Source: Blepharisma japonicum (Eukaryota > Ciliophora > Heterotrichea > Heterotrichida > Blepharismidae). Taken from it: DNA of 64,000 nucleotides. The translations under genes and the position numbers were made by a program. The notes below the pieces were generated by a model. It worked only from the letters and a program-made list of their open reading frames with translations. It did no database searches and was not told the DNA's origin. The stretch is taken from positions 1 to 64,000 of the forward strand of contig CATKHK010000123.1 of the NCBI GenBank assembly GCA_949751835.1. The letters are read 5' to 3'. Below are positions 10,993 to 19,806 of the stretch, piece after piece (position 1 is the first letter of the stretch; every line of letters starts with the position of its first letter).

Positions 10993-12061
10993 TTTAATAA
11001 AATTATTTTAATAATTTGGATAGAGAAATATTTTTGATCGCTTTAGGTATTTAAATTTACAATTTGGTTACTGCTTGCATTTACTTGTTTTTTTTGCTGG
11101 ATTTTAGATGCCTAACAATTAAAGATTGGTTAATTCTATATTTTCAAGCCCTCAATTAATAATTCTGATAAGATCTTCTTCTTCCCTATCCAAAAAAAAG
11201 TTTTGTTCACTAAGAGAGTGTGAATTCTTATTTTTTCAAAAATTTAAATATAACCAAAAACTTCGATGCAATAGAATGCTGCAATCAGGTGATTAAATTT
11301 ATAACTGGCTATACTGAAAATCTCATAGTAAAGGTATTGCCTCAGCTCAATTGTCAAAAATCTTGAAGTAATGGAATGCTTTAAGGAAGCAATCAAACTT
11401 AAATTTGACAATTGTCGTGTTCAACAGAGAATTTAAAGCAATAAATGCTTAAAAAAAATAATTGGTCCCAAACCAGATATAAAATCTTAATTATTGCTCT
11501 TCACAACTTAGACATAGGTAATCAAATAAAAGAAACAATAAGGAAGATGTGGAGTTGCTGCTATATCTTGCTATAATAAAGGAGATTCTCTTCATGAGTT
11601 AGAAAATTATAATGGAACAATAGAATGCTAAAAAGAAGTAATTGAGCTTGTTCTAATGATACTTATGCTGCCATATAATAGGAAAAGCTCTTATTAAATT
11701 GAGTAGAAAATCTAAAGCAATAAAATGTGATAAAAAACAATCAAGCTTATCCTGATAGCATCTATTTGATAGAAAATAAAGAGAATTCACATTATTATTA
11801 ATCAAACTATTTTATTTTAATCAACTCAATTCCAATTGTTACAAATTGGAGAATGTTATTCAATTTTTATTTTCTCAAATAGCATACCAAATATATCAAT
11901 TTAATCAGCTTAATGAATATTTATAACTTTAAAAACAAATAGCATAAAAATATAGATCTTAATTCATTCGGGAGTAATTAAATAGAATAAACGACTTATA
12001 GGATTTGGTTTATATATTGATAAATTATTAATAAAAATTATAGAATAATTATTTCGACAGT
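10993..12061. pseudogene. AT-rich spacer with a heavily decayed TPR relic (about 11255-11770)
   Basis: Recognisable but frameshifted TPR pieces recur on the plus strand (for example gatgcaatagaatgctgcaa near 11265, gtaatggaatgctttaagg near 11365, acaatagaatgctaaaaag near 11617), each resembling the AIECY core. The rest is featureless AT-rich sequence. This is an older decayed member of the TPR cluster. No transcript-bearing frame is visible. Confidence 0.6.
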
Positions 12062-12838
12062 ATGGACCAAAAGCAATCTGGAAGCTATGTGTATTGGGAA
12101 GAGGAAGCTCAACGACTTTTCAATGAAGAAAAATGGAAAGAAGCCTTAAAATGTTATAAAAAAGCAATTAAACTCAAGCCAGAAGATGCTGGCTTATACA
12201 TTAAAAAAGGCAATGCTCTTAGAAAATTGAACAGGAATCTTGAAGCAGTAAAATGTTATAACGATGCAATTAAACTTAGGCCTGATGAATTTGAGGCCTA
12301 CTATAAAAAAGCTACTGCTCTTAGAGGAATGGACTTAAATGTTGAAGCGATCCAATGCTATGACCAAGCAATCAAGATAAAACCAGACTATGCTGCTGTA
12401 TACCTCCATAAAGGTTATGCTCTTGATTATATAGGGAGACATCTTGAAGCAATAGAATGTTATGATGAAGCAATAAAACTCAAACCAGGTTTCGCTAAAG
12501 CTTACAATAATAAAGGTTTTGCACTACACTATCTAGGAAGATATCATGAAGCAATAGAATGCAGTGATGAAGCAATCAAACTCAAACCAGATTGTGCAGA
12601 TGCTTACTACAATAAAGGTGATGCTCTTAACAATTTAGGTAGACATCTTGAAGAAGTAGAATGCTATCACAAATTAATTAGTATAGATCCTTATAATATT
12701 CAAGCCTACTATAAAAAAGGTATTGCTCTTAGAAAATTAGGCAGAGATAAAGAAGAATACGACTGCTATGTTGAAGGACTCCAATTCAATCCTGATGATT
12801 CTGAATTGAGGGAAATTATGCTAAATCACAGAAATTAG
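12062..12838 (+). CDS. Tetratricopeptide-repeat protein, complete
   Basis: ATG 12062 to TAG 12836-12838 gives 258 residues without introns or TGA codons. An N-terminal helix (residues ~10-30, YWEEEAQRLFNEEKWKEALK) begins the first TPR, followed by about six further 34-residue repeats with the pattern A.AYYNKG.AL..LGRHLEAIECYDEAIKLKPD, and a capping helix at the end (EEYDCYVEGLQFNPDDSELR). The protein should be a soluble superhelical scaffold binding a partner peptide; the partner cannot be deduced. It is the only copy in the cluster with both caps and the probable parent of the truncated frames at 7197, 9368 and 10507. Confidence 0.85.
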   Translation: MDQKQSGSYVYWEEEAQRLFNEEKWKEALKCYKKAIKLKPEDAGLYIKKGNALRKLNRNLEAVKCYNDAIKLRPDEFEAYYKKATALRGMDLNVEAIQCYDQAIKIKPDYAAVYLHKGYALDYIGRHLEAIECYDEAIKLKPGFAKAYNNKGFALHYLGRYHEAIECSDEAIKLKPDCADAYYNKGDALNNLGRHLEEVECYHKLISIDPYNIQAYYKKGIALRKLGRDKEEYDCYVEGLQFNPDDSELREIMLNHRN

Positions 12839-13211
12839 TTTAATAAAATTAATTTTAATAATTTGAATAGAGAAAATCTTATTGATCGCTTTTGGTATTA
12901 AAATTTACAATTTGGTTTATCTTGCATTCAATTAACTAGCTTTTAGACGCTATAACTTAGGAGCAGGTATAACTGTTAAAAAATCATGAATTTTATATTT
13001 TTCAGTATTCAATTAAGAATTCTGATCAAATCTTCTTTCTTCCTAAGTTAAATATGGTACTCAAAGCCTAAAATGGGCTTAAATTGTTTAATACTGAGCT
13101 TGGCATCATTTCAGAATATATAATTAAATAAAGAGAGAACTCTCAAAGTCAGCTCAATCAAAATGATATTAATCAAATCTTAACCCCTCATGATCTTGAA
13201 ATTAGTAAAAA
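12839..13211. other. AT-rich intergenic stretch, nothing seen
   Basis: No frame, repeat or structured element stands out. The first ~180 bases resemble the 3' flank of the TPR frame ending at 10992 (gataaaattttaataatttg-like sequence, then attgatcgcttt), which supports common descent of the two. Confidence 0.5.
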
Positions 13212-13679
13212 TTATGCTAAGTAATGCATTTTAGATCTATTTTTCATTGAAGACTGCTCCGCTGCAGAATTCCAGAACGTATTAGCTTTTGATCAGTTGA
13301 AACCTAGGTTTTCCGGCACGCGCGAAGGCAATGGTCCTAAACGGATTGTGACTGCATCTGCATTTCAAGCCATACTGTCGTTTGAATTCGCAATAGCTCT
13401 TATCTTTTTGAAGATTGTATCGTCTTCCGACATGAGTATTTGCACTGGAAACTCCCTTATATTTTACTTTTCCTCTTTTACTTGAAAACTTACGACGTCT
13501 GATGATGGATAAATGTAGGGATAAATAAACATCTTTTCTTCTTCTTCTTCTTCTTCTCCTTCTTCTTCTTCTTCTTCTTTTACTTGACCATTCCAATAAT
13601 AAAACTTACTGTTTTCGCCCAAACCCTCAAAAGCAGCTTGGGCTGCTAGTCGGCCTGCTCTATTTGAACTTCTGATGAC
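13212..13679 (-). pseudogene. Unrecognised gene fragment, relatively GC-rich, with one in-frame TAA
   Basis: With TGA=Trp the minus strand is open from 13679 to TAA 13212-13214 except for a TAA at 13464-13466. The upstream part reads like protein (NRAGRLAAQAAFEGLGENSK, then FYYWNGQVK) and leads into a Glu run encoded by a GAA microsatellite. The downstream part also reads like protein (FPVQILMSEDDTIFKKIRAI, VTIRLGPLPSRVPENLGFNW with Trp from TGA). There is no ATG at the upstream end, so it is 5'-truncated. G+C is visibly higher than in the surroundings. I recognise no family. Acquisition from elsewhere or a fragment of a mobile element are possible. Confidence 0.5.
13534..13579. repeat. (CTT)n microsatellite
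   Basis: A run of ctt/ctc triplets, coding for Glu on the minus strand inside the broken gene 13212-13679. Confidence 0.9.
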
Positions 13680-15047
13680 TTATCGCTACTAGCAAAAATA
13701 TGCAAATAAATAAATTAGAGTTTCTGCTCTAGACCCTAATAATTGCTGAAATGCCTAGAATGCATAAACACATGCAACTGACAAGCCGCTATTTTGCATT
13801 TGAGATCGAAAAATAAAAATATTTGCAATTTTAAGGAGAACAAATAATGACCATGAAAGAGAGCGAGATTTCAGAAAAACTTAGGCATTGTTTGAAAACA
13901 AAATACAGCCCAGAGCTTAAGAGAGCTTAGAAAAAATACGTATGCATTTATCATAAACTCACATCCCTTTATATATCGCATTGAGATTTTGGGGCAAAAA
14001 CATTTTTACATATTTTTGATACTGAAAATAAAGCCGCAAAAATTAATAAGATAAAAATCCCAAGCATATGCCTATCGACTCTTCCAAATAGTGAGTTATT
14101 CTGTTTTTGGGATTGAAAACACCTTGGGATTACTTTTATAGTTAATAGTAATTTTGGAGTCCAAATGCTGTCAACAGGAGATCCTTGCTGCACATCTTTA
14201 GCTATATTTTTCAATAGAAACGTCTACTGAAAAAAGGTTATAACGCATCACATTTTGCCAGTAAATATGATTTGGATAAAGTCAATGAGCTAAATTAGCC
14301 CCAATGCCAATAAATGATTGCTGGTGCTCTTGTGTAATATTTAAAGGAAATATTTTGATTAATCTTATGATTTACTCAATTGATATAGACTCTTTCTCAA
14401 TTTTTCCTTATAATTTTGCAGATAATACAAAAAAACTCCTGATAAATGCAGAGAGGTTATATTTAATTGAGTGTTAAAAAAAGGTTTTAATTTATGAAAA
14501 CAAAGCTAGAGATGAAATATACATGAAAAAAAATCAAAATCAATAGTTAACAAACCTAATCAAGTGTATTTGCTTATATAATAAAGGAAGGATTTATATT
14601 ATATCAGAAGATGAAGCGAAACAATAATAAACGTTTAATTTAGGTATGAAAGAAATGTTAAAGATATAAGAAAAAAATAAGACTATTAAAAGAAATCTAT
14701 ATAAATAATTATTAATTTCAGCATTTATTTCTTCTGTTAATAATTTAAAAATAAATAGCACTTGATATGAGTGCTTCACTTTATTTGATATGTTGATAAA
14801 AGAGTTGTTTATTTAATTAGTAAAATTCTTAAGAAAAAAATTGCAGCCTTAGATGCATTATATCATAATTGATTAAAAATAATGATCCTTCTCGTTTGGC
14901 CTACAACATTAATAAAACAGCATCATATTTTGTAATTTTGCTTCCCCTTAAATTTTAAAACTTTTATCTGCTGCAATGAAATAATAAATTTGGGTACTAA
15001 ATAAAGATTTAAATATTAGCTAAATCCAAAATTTTTAATTAAATGCT
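13680..15047. other. Sparse region; only weak short frames
   Basis: A 27-codon plus-strand frame 13847-13930 (MTMKESEISEKLRHCLKTKY) looks codon-like and faintly resembles the first helix of BolA-type proteins, but stops at TAG. A minus frame 14214-13969 has no ATG near its start and contains one membrane-like helix (HMLGIFILLIFAALFSVSKI). Neither is supported enough to call a gene. From 14240 to 15047 the sequence is AT-rich and I see nothing. Confidence 0.4.
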
Positions 15048-15563
15048 CTAGCGTTCTGGCGTTTTCCTGTCGTCCCTATATGTTCTTCTCGATATAATTC
15101 TGTTGCGTTCTCCTCTATTCAATAGTGGCGATTTAGACCTTGAAGAATATTTATTATGCTCGATATTCGGAATCGCGTCTTGCCGTCGAACTGTTTCTTT
15201 AAATTCTTCAATCTCCTCTCCAAAATTATGAGAAAGAGGAATTGATGGTTTCAATGTTGTTATGAGACTTTTATCATTATCAAGAGCATGCCCAAAATGC
15301 TTGGATTTTTCTGGAAAATCGGATCGTTGGAGTTTTGGTTTTTCTTCAAGAGGTTTTGATTTATTTCTTGTATTTATTATTGGCTTGGTTTCTAGTATAT
15401 CGGTAATATTGTCATTTTTTGACACAAAAATGATAGGAGCGTGCTCTTTGCCTCGTCTTCTACAGGAAGAAAAATATATTGTTTTGGCTTTAGCTGATCT
15501 GTCTTTTTCATCAGTGAGTTCTGAATCTTTTTTAGATTTTTCAGGGAAAATTGGGTAGTGCAT
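15048..15563 (-). CDS. Unknown basic, low-complexity protein (171 residues)
   Basis: ATG 15563 (MHYPIFPEKSKKDSE) is the first ATG in this frame after a TAA at about 15626; TAG closes at 15048. The protein is rich in Lys, Arg and Ser, has no membrane segment or known motif, and ends in a strongly basic tail (SRSKSPLLNRGERNRIISRR). It looks intrinsically disordered. A decayed copy with the same order of motifs follows the channel gene at ~25995-26475, which shows that this was once a real transcribed unit near the channel. Its 5' side here is only ~45 bases from a relic of the channel gene. Function unknown. Confidence 0.6.
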   Translation of the reverse strand: MHYPIFPEKSKKDSELTDEKDRSAKAKTIYFSSCRRRGKEHAPIIFVSKNDNITDILETKPIINTRNKSKPLEEKPKLQRSDFPEKSKHFGHALDNDKSLITTLKPSIPLSHNFGEEIEEFKETVRRQDAIPNIEHNKYSSRSKSPLLNRGERNRIISRRTYRDDRKTPER

Positions 15564-15609
15564 TTTAATTACAAATATTAAAAGTGATAATGCAAAATTA
15601 CCCAATTGA

Positions 15610-16080
15610 GCTAAGATATTTTATGTGATTTATGCTATAACTCAATTATAATTTTCGCCATAATTACCATTATTCTTGTCTCTTTGATATATATAGAAAT
15701 TATCGAGCGTTTTGTAATACACAGAAACAAGAATAAGCTAGTCCTAAAAATGAAAGCTATGACGACTCATATTTTAATGCAAATTAGTGATCTATAAAGG
15801 ATTTTCCTTCAAGCAAGCTTTAGTATGCTTATAATCTCCTATTTCTGAGACCTTTTAGAATTCTTACCCTCATCCTTAAAGATTGCTAAGTTAGAAGAAG
15901 AAGAAGAAACCGAAAAAAGCATGCCATGATTTACCATTATGATTCAAAATATTAAGTTAATTGATAAATGGCCAAAAAATTGGAAAAGTAGTAATGGAAG
16001 ATCAAGACTTACACTATGAAGAACTATTCGAAAATGCATTGAAAAATAGGAATGGAGAGCAAAAATAAATAAAAAGCAGT
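15610..16080 (+). pseudogene. Relic of the C-terminal part of the TRP-like channel gene
   Basis: Aligns from 15613 (ctaagatattttatgtgatt) with 24919-25330 of the channel gene at 22302-25874, including the last membrane segment and the acidic linker (agaagaagaagaaaccgaaa against gaagaagaaaccgag). Many substitutions, deletions and stops break it. It starts in the middle of the gene, so only this segment was copied. Confidence 0.8.
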
Positions 16081-17635
16081 TAAAGGTAATTCTTAAGCGA
16101 ATACTTTAAAAGTTTTGGGTTCCTAAAAAAATTATAATTCATTTCTATTAACTATTGACTTTTGAGTTGGGCAATCCTCTAACCTCCTACATTATCAAGT
16201 GCTAGGTTAAGCCAATATATAGCACTGCAAATTCTTAGAACTTCTTTCATACAAGAAAACCTGAAAACTGTATATTGCTGAGTGCCATTTTTTTATAGCG
16301 AATAGATTGATTAAAATTAATTAATTTCAAAATTTCAGCATAGATACATGGCCATTAAGTAAACAATTTCCTTCTCTAGCTAAAATTGTATAACCAAATT
16401 TTTTAATAAATTTGTTATGAATAATATTTCTATTGCTATTAAGTATCAAGTTGTGTTAGAATTTTAAAGATAAATGTTTTTGCAAACAATTATTATACAT
16501 TTTAAATAGTTAAATAGTTCTTAAATACTTTTAAAAATTCTCCAATGAATATTTTGAAAAAATACTTACATTAAAAGAATTAAAGCTTAGATGAGATTAA
16601 TTAAATTGTCGAGTTAATAATTCTAAAACATTCAAGAAGCAAGACTATTTTATCTTTATTATTAATAAATTCATACAGCTATATTAAAAAATCAAGCAAA
16701 AGTTTCATTAAGAAGCTGAAAGAGTTTAGAAATAATATCGACTTTATTTTCTAACAAATTTTTCACTTAATTTAACTCTTATAAGTCGTTTCCAAGAAAT
16801 TAATTAAAGAATTGGCCTGAGGTTCTCGATTTTAAGATGAATAAGTATTATAAAAGAAATTTAATCTTAATTCTCTGATTATTTTTTTAAAATAATTTGG
16901 CTCTCTATGGCGAAAATGGCAACAATGTTGCGGGAAAATTGAGCAAAGAAAAATTGTACGAGAAAATTGAATTTTGCTTATATCTCATTATATAATTTAT
17001 AATTCATTGATCGTTCTTTGATAATTAATATGTTTATCTGCTATTATAATTGTCTTATTTTCGATTAAATGCACTTTTATCATTTTTTTAAGTGCATTTT
17101 CATTACTTTTGCTAGGAAATAGTAAATCTATCAATAGCTAAAATTGAAATTTAATAGCTTAAAATGCCTATTAAGTCAATAAATTCCATTCTTACATAAA
17201 AAATAACTTAAAGCTAAAATTGAATAAAAGTTAATTTTTTTGTATATTTTACCTTAAAAAAAAAGGCTAGTTTGTATAATGTTAATTTCCAATAAAGCTC
17301 ACTTAAATTAAAAACTCAACAAATATATCGATGAAGGCTTTGCGATAATTAATCAAAGAAATATTTTCAATTTTAATTAAAAAACCCTTTTTATGCATTT
17401 TAATGATGTGGACGAAATTCCAGAATTAGAAATTTCACTCCTTTCCACAAATTCTAATCGAGCATTAATATCAATGAGTATATAAATTTTTATAGCTTAA
17501 ACTCAAAAGTTGACATGAAACTATGCGTTCCCGACAATTTTTTTATTAAGACTTTAGAGCTCTATTCTCCAATATTAAAGCTTACATTCTTAAATTAAAA
17601 GCTTATTGGTTATTAATGGCATGCATTTATTGAAA
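16081..17635. other. AT-rich intergenic region, no convincing gene
   Basis: Mostly A/T tracts. The only frame that looks codon-like is a short plus stretch around 16900-16990 (ALYGENGNNVAGKLSKEKLY) that ends in TAA after about 33 codons and has no start. No other feature seen. Confidence 0.4.
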
Positions 17636-17750
17636 GACCGAAGGAAGCACGGCATTTTCTTGCGGATTCGTGATTAGTGGTACACTAATTCTCATGCAAG
17701 TGGACTGGGCACTACTTCCTGTGAATTTTTCACCCAAGAAATCTGGGTAT
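17636..17750 (+). ncRNA. Candidate structured RNA (hairpin-rich island), unassigned
   Basis: A relatively GC-rich island in AT-rich DNA carries several nested complementary pairs: ggaag at 17643 against cttcc at 17715; ttgc at 17660 against gcaa at 17696; attagtg 17673-17679 against cactaat 17683-17689 with a 3-base loop; gtgaa/ttcac at 17721-17733; and accca 17732-17736 against tgggt 17744-17748. The run gaatttttca before a final hairpin recalls an Sm site plus 3' stem of an snRNA, but I could not match U1, U2, U4, U5 or U6 landmarks. It could equally be the 3' untranslated end of the minus-strand gene at 17763. Strand is a guess. Confidence 0.3.
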
Positions 17751-17762
17751 TTAATTAAAATA

Positions 17763-18023
17763 TCAGTTAGCTGAAATAACGCTTACTTTGATGTCATAAA
17801 AGTCTACTTTTTGCGTCTTTCCATGAATAGCCTTATGTATCCTCTTATGCGCTGAAAGCTGACTACCTTGGCGAAATCTAATTCCACAGCCTTTTTCTTT
17901 GCACACATAAGGCTTTTCACCACTGTGGGTGAACATATGCTCTCTAAGATTTTGCTTAGACGAAAGCACCTTACTGCAGTAGCTGCATTGATATTTTTTG
18001 TTTTCTGAGTGCAAACCTTCCAT
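17763..18023 (-). CDS. Small C2H2 zinc-finger protein
   Basis: ATG 18023 to the stop at 17763 gives 86 residues; a TAA lies five codons upstream in the same frame, so this start is the only one. Two consecutive C2H2 fingers fill residues ~13-67: C-x2-C (CSYCSKVLSSKQNL) with H-x3-H (REHMFTH), a TGEKP-like linker (SGEKPYVC), then a second finger with C-x4-C spacing (CKEKGCGIRF) ending HKRIH. This is the architecture of a sequence-specific DNA- or RNA-binding protein, although two fingers alone give limited specificity. The tail after residue 70 has no motif. Confidence 0.85.
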   Translation of the reverse strand: MEGLHSENKKYQCSYCSKVLSSKQNLREHMFTHSGEKPYVCKEKGCGIRFRQGSQLSAHKRIHKAIHGKTQKVDFYDIKVSVISAN

Positions 18024-18556
18024 TGTCTCGTTAAATTAAATTTATTGGTATACATGCCATACCAAAATGTACAAAATAAACAGTTGCATCCATTTAGTCA
18101 GAGGCATTATTTACACTGGCGGGCTTTCTGCTAATATGGTATTATTAAAGAATTCGAGGGGAAATTTTTTATGTCAGAAAAGGGCATCAAAAACTTATAA
18201 ATTGAGTCAGTATGTATAAAATCTGTATAAGGGATTTCATAAATGAAATAAAGTAGATTCTGGTGATTATTTTAAAATATAATAATGTAGATGGCTGCAC
18301 AGCATAGCGAAATATAGACAGATTATTTTTAATTAACATAGACTAATTAAAACATTTTAAAAATTGCTTAAATATGATGAAAGAATCTCAGTAGAACAGT
18401 TAAATATGAGAATTATCGAATAATTAATTTTTCGTAGCTGCTAGGTCAATTTCGCTCAACTTCATTATAATAGAATATTTTTGTATCTAAAAATAATTTT
18501 TCCATACTCAAATGTATTGCGCAGTTAGCCACACTAGCAAAAATAAGCAGTCTACC
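18024..18556. other. Intergenic, nothing seen
   Basis: AT-rich sequence without an open frame of note on either strand. Confidence 0.4.
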
Positions 18557-18703
18557 CTACATTTTTAAATAATATAAGAAAATCCTCTCCATCTCAAACT
18601 CTTCCCAATTAAATTTCTCCTCAATCCCAACTCCCATCCTCAACCCTTGGCCTCAAATTCCCTTAAAAATAACTATTTTATTCCTATTACCCATAAATAT
18701 CAT
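18557..18703 (-). CDS. Possible 48-residue small protein or lost C-terminus of the Tim gene
   Basis: Directly after the TAA of the Tim17/22/23-family gene (18719-18721) the same frame stays open for 53 more codons to TAG 18557-18559 when TGA is Trp. From ATG 18703 it would encode 48 residues (MIFMGNRNKIVIFKGIWGQG ... EEKFNWEEFEMERIFLYYLK). Base composition is purine-skewed and protein-like. It may be a former C-terminal extension cut off by the TAA, or a small gene of its own; there is no homology I recognise. Confidence 0.3.
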
Positions 18704-18718
18704 TTTCAATAAAATTAC

Positions 18719-19234
18719 TTAAACTTCCATTCTAAACTTGATTATTCCCATATCATTAAGCCCATTCAATGAATACGCAATCGTAGTGACAGCTCCAGCT
18801 CCAATTATTGCTCCCACAATCATCGGTCTAATCCCTAACGTAGACTTATAGAGCGCCCCAGTCAAAGTCCCAGCAGCAATATTTCTAGTCATTTGGCCAA
18901 AGTCCTGGATTTCTTCTTCGAACACCAGATCGACAAATTTCCCTGTCAAGCAAAACATCAAGCTGGCAGCTGCGCTTGCATTTCCATACCGTGAAGCGGT
19001 CCTTGCTATTGTGCTTGCAATACGATAACCCTTTAACTGCCTGTGCTTTGCTGAAGCCTGCTTTCCATAGTAAGCGCCTGCAAAAAGCCCTACAATGGCT
19101 GCTGCGAAATATGAGACACCAACAGTAAAAGTAATTTTTTCACCCCAGTTCTTGCCGTAGCCTTCTAGGTACAAATCGTTTTTGCTGCCTTGTGGTCTTG
19201 GAGGACGCAGGGTGAATTTTTCTTCTGTGTTCAT
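18719..19234 (-). CDS. Tim17/Tim22/Tim23-family mitochondrial membrane protein
   Basis: ATG 19234 to TAA 18719-18721, 171 residues. After an N-terminal ~35-residue soluble part (LRPPRPQGSK) come four hydrophobic Gly/Ala-rich segments, at about residues 36-58, 78-102, 118-136 and 138-160. The third and fourth carry the family signature: small-residue helix packing (AAGTLTGALYKSTLGIRPMI, GAIIGAGAV). Proteins of this family form the channel part of inner-membrane protein translocases or related metabolite carriers. Which member this is cannot be settled; the spacing is closest to Tim23. Length is typical for the family. It is divergently arranged with the gene at 19306, with ~70 bases between starts. 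Confidence 0.8.
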   Translation of the reverse strand: MNTEEKFTLRPPRPQGSKNDLYLEGYGKNWGEKITFTVGVSYFAAAIVGLFAGAYYGKQASAKHRQLKGYRIASTIARTASRYGNASAAASLMFCLTGKFVDLVFEEEIQDFGQMTRNIAAGTLTGALYKSTLGIRPMIVGAIIGAGAVTTIAYSLNGLNDMGIIKFRMEV

Positions 19235-19305
19235 TTATTATTAAAATTATGAGGTCAGCATTTCAGGCCTCTTAATAGGAAATTCAATGATTTTAATAAA
19301 AGTCT

Positions 19306-19779
19306 ATGAGTAAAGATAATGTAATTGGATTTTTGACTGAGCTGTATGAGCTACTGAAGACTGATCAATCATTGCAAATACCTACAGAAGAAGTGTTTAA
19401 TTATACAAGTTATACAGTAAACAAGCAAACTATTTTGGAGTGAAAAACAAAGGTCGATAATGCAATGACAGATCTTGCCCAAAGATGGTTACAAGAAGAA
19501 GTCGATTTAGAAGCAAAAATTAAACAGTGGTCGAACACCTTTTATGAAGAGCCAGAATTTACAGAAGCTCTTGGGAAACTGTCAGAAATTGTGGAAATTT
19601 GGAAAAAAGTGCTTACAGATGCGCTTTATAAAGATCCAAGTGTATATACAATGCCAAAAGAAGATGGCCCAGAAGAAAAAGACTCTAAAATCTCGGAAAC
19701 TGAAGAAGCTGAAGCAACTGAAGAAGAAGAGAAAGAAGAAAAAGAAGAAAGTGACGAAAAAGGCGCTCCAGAAGATTAA
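19306..19779 (+). CDS. Small protein with a helical body and acidic tail, unknown function
   Basis: ATG 19306 (MSKDNVIGFLTELYELLKTD) to TAA 19777-19779; TGA at 19441 is read as Trp (ILEWKTKVD) and joins two halves in the same frame. 157 residues. Residues ~1-115 are predicted helical, with tryptophans spaced through amphipathic stretches (AQRWLQEEVDLEAKIKQWSN). Residues ~120-157 are a Glu/Lys-rich acidic tail. No family recognised. The 3' end lies 27 bases from the convergent gene ending at 19807, and the 5' end shares an intergenic region of ~70 bases with the Tim gene, so the cluster is compact. Confidence 0.7.
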
Positions 19780-19806
19780 ACTTAATTTATCTGTTTACAT
19801 TACCGG

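Noticed and set aside
13282-13596. Minus-strand Arg-rich open frame over the CTT microsatellite
   Set aside because: It is the wrong frame of the triplet repeat. The adjacent frame (13212-13679) is more protein-like on both sides of the repeat.
17636-17750. Telomerase RNA or spliceosomal snRNA
   Set aside because: No telomere-template sequence and no recognised U1, U2, U4, U5 or U6 signature, so only an unassigned structured-RNA candidate is kept.
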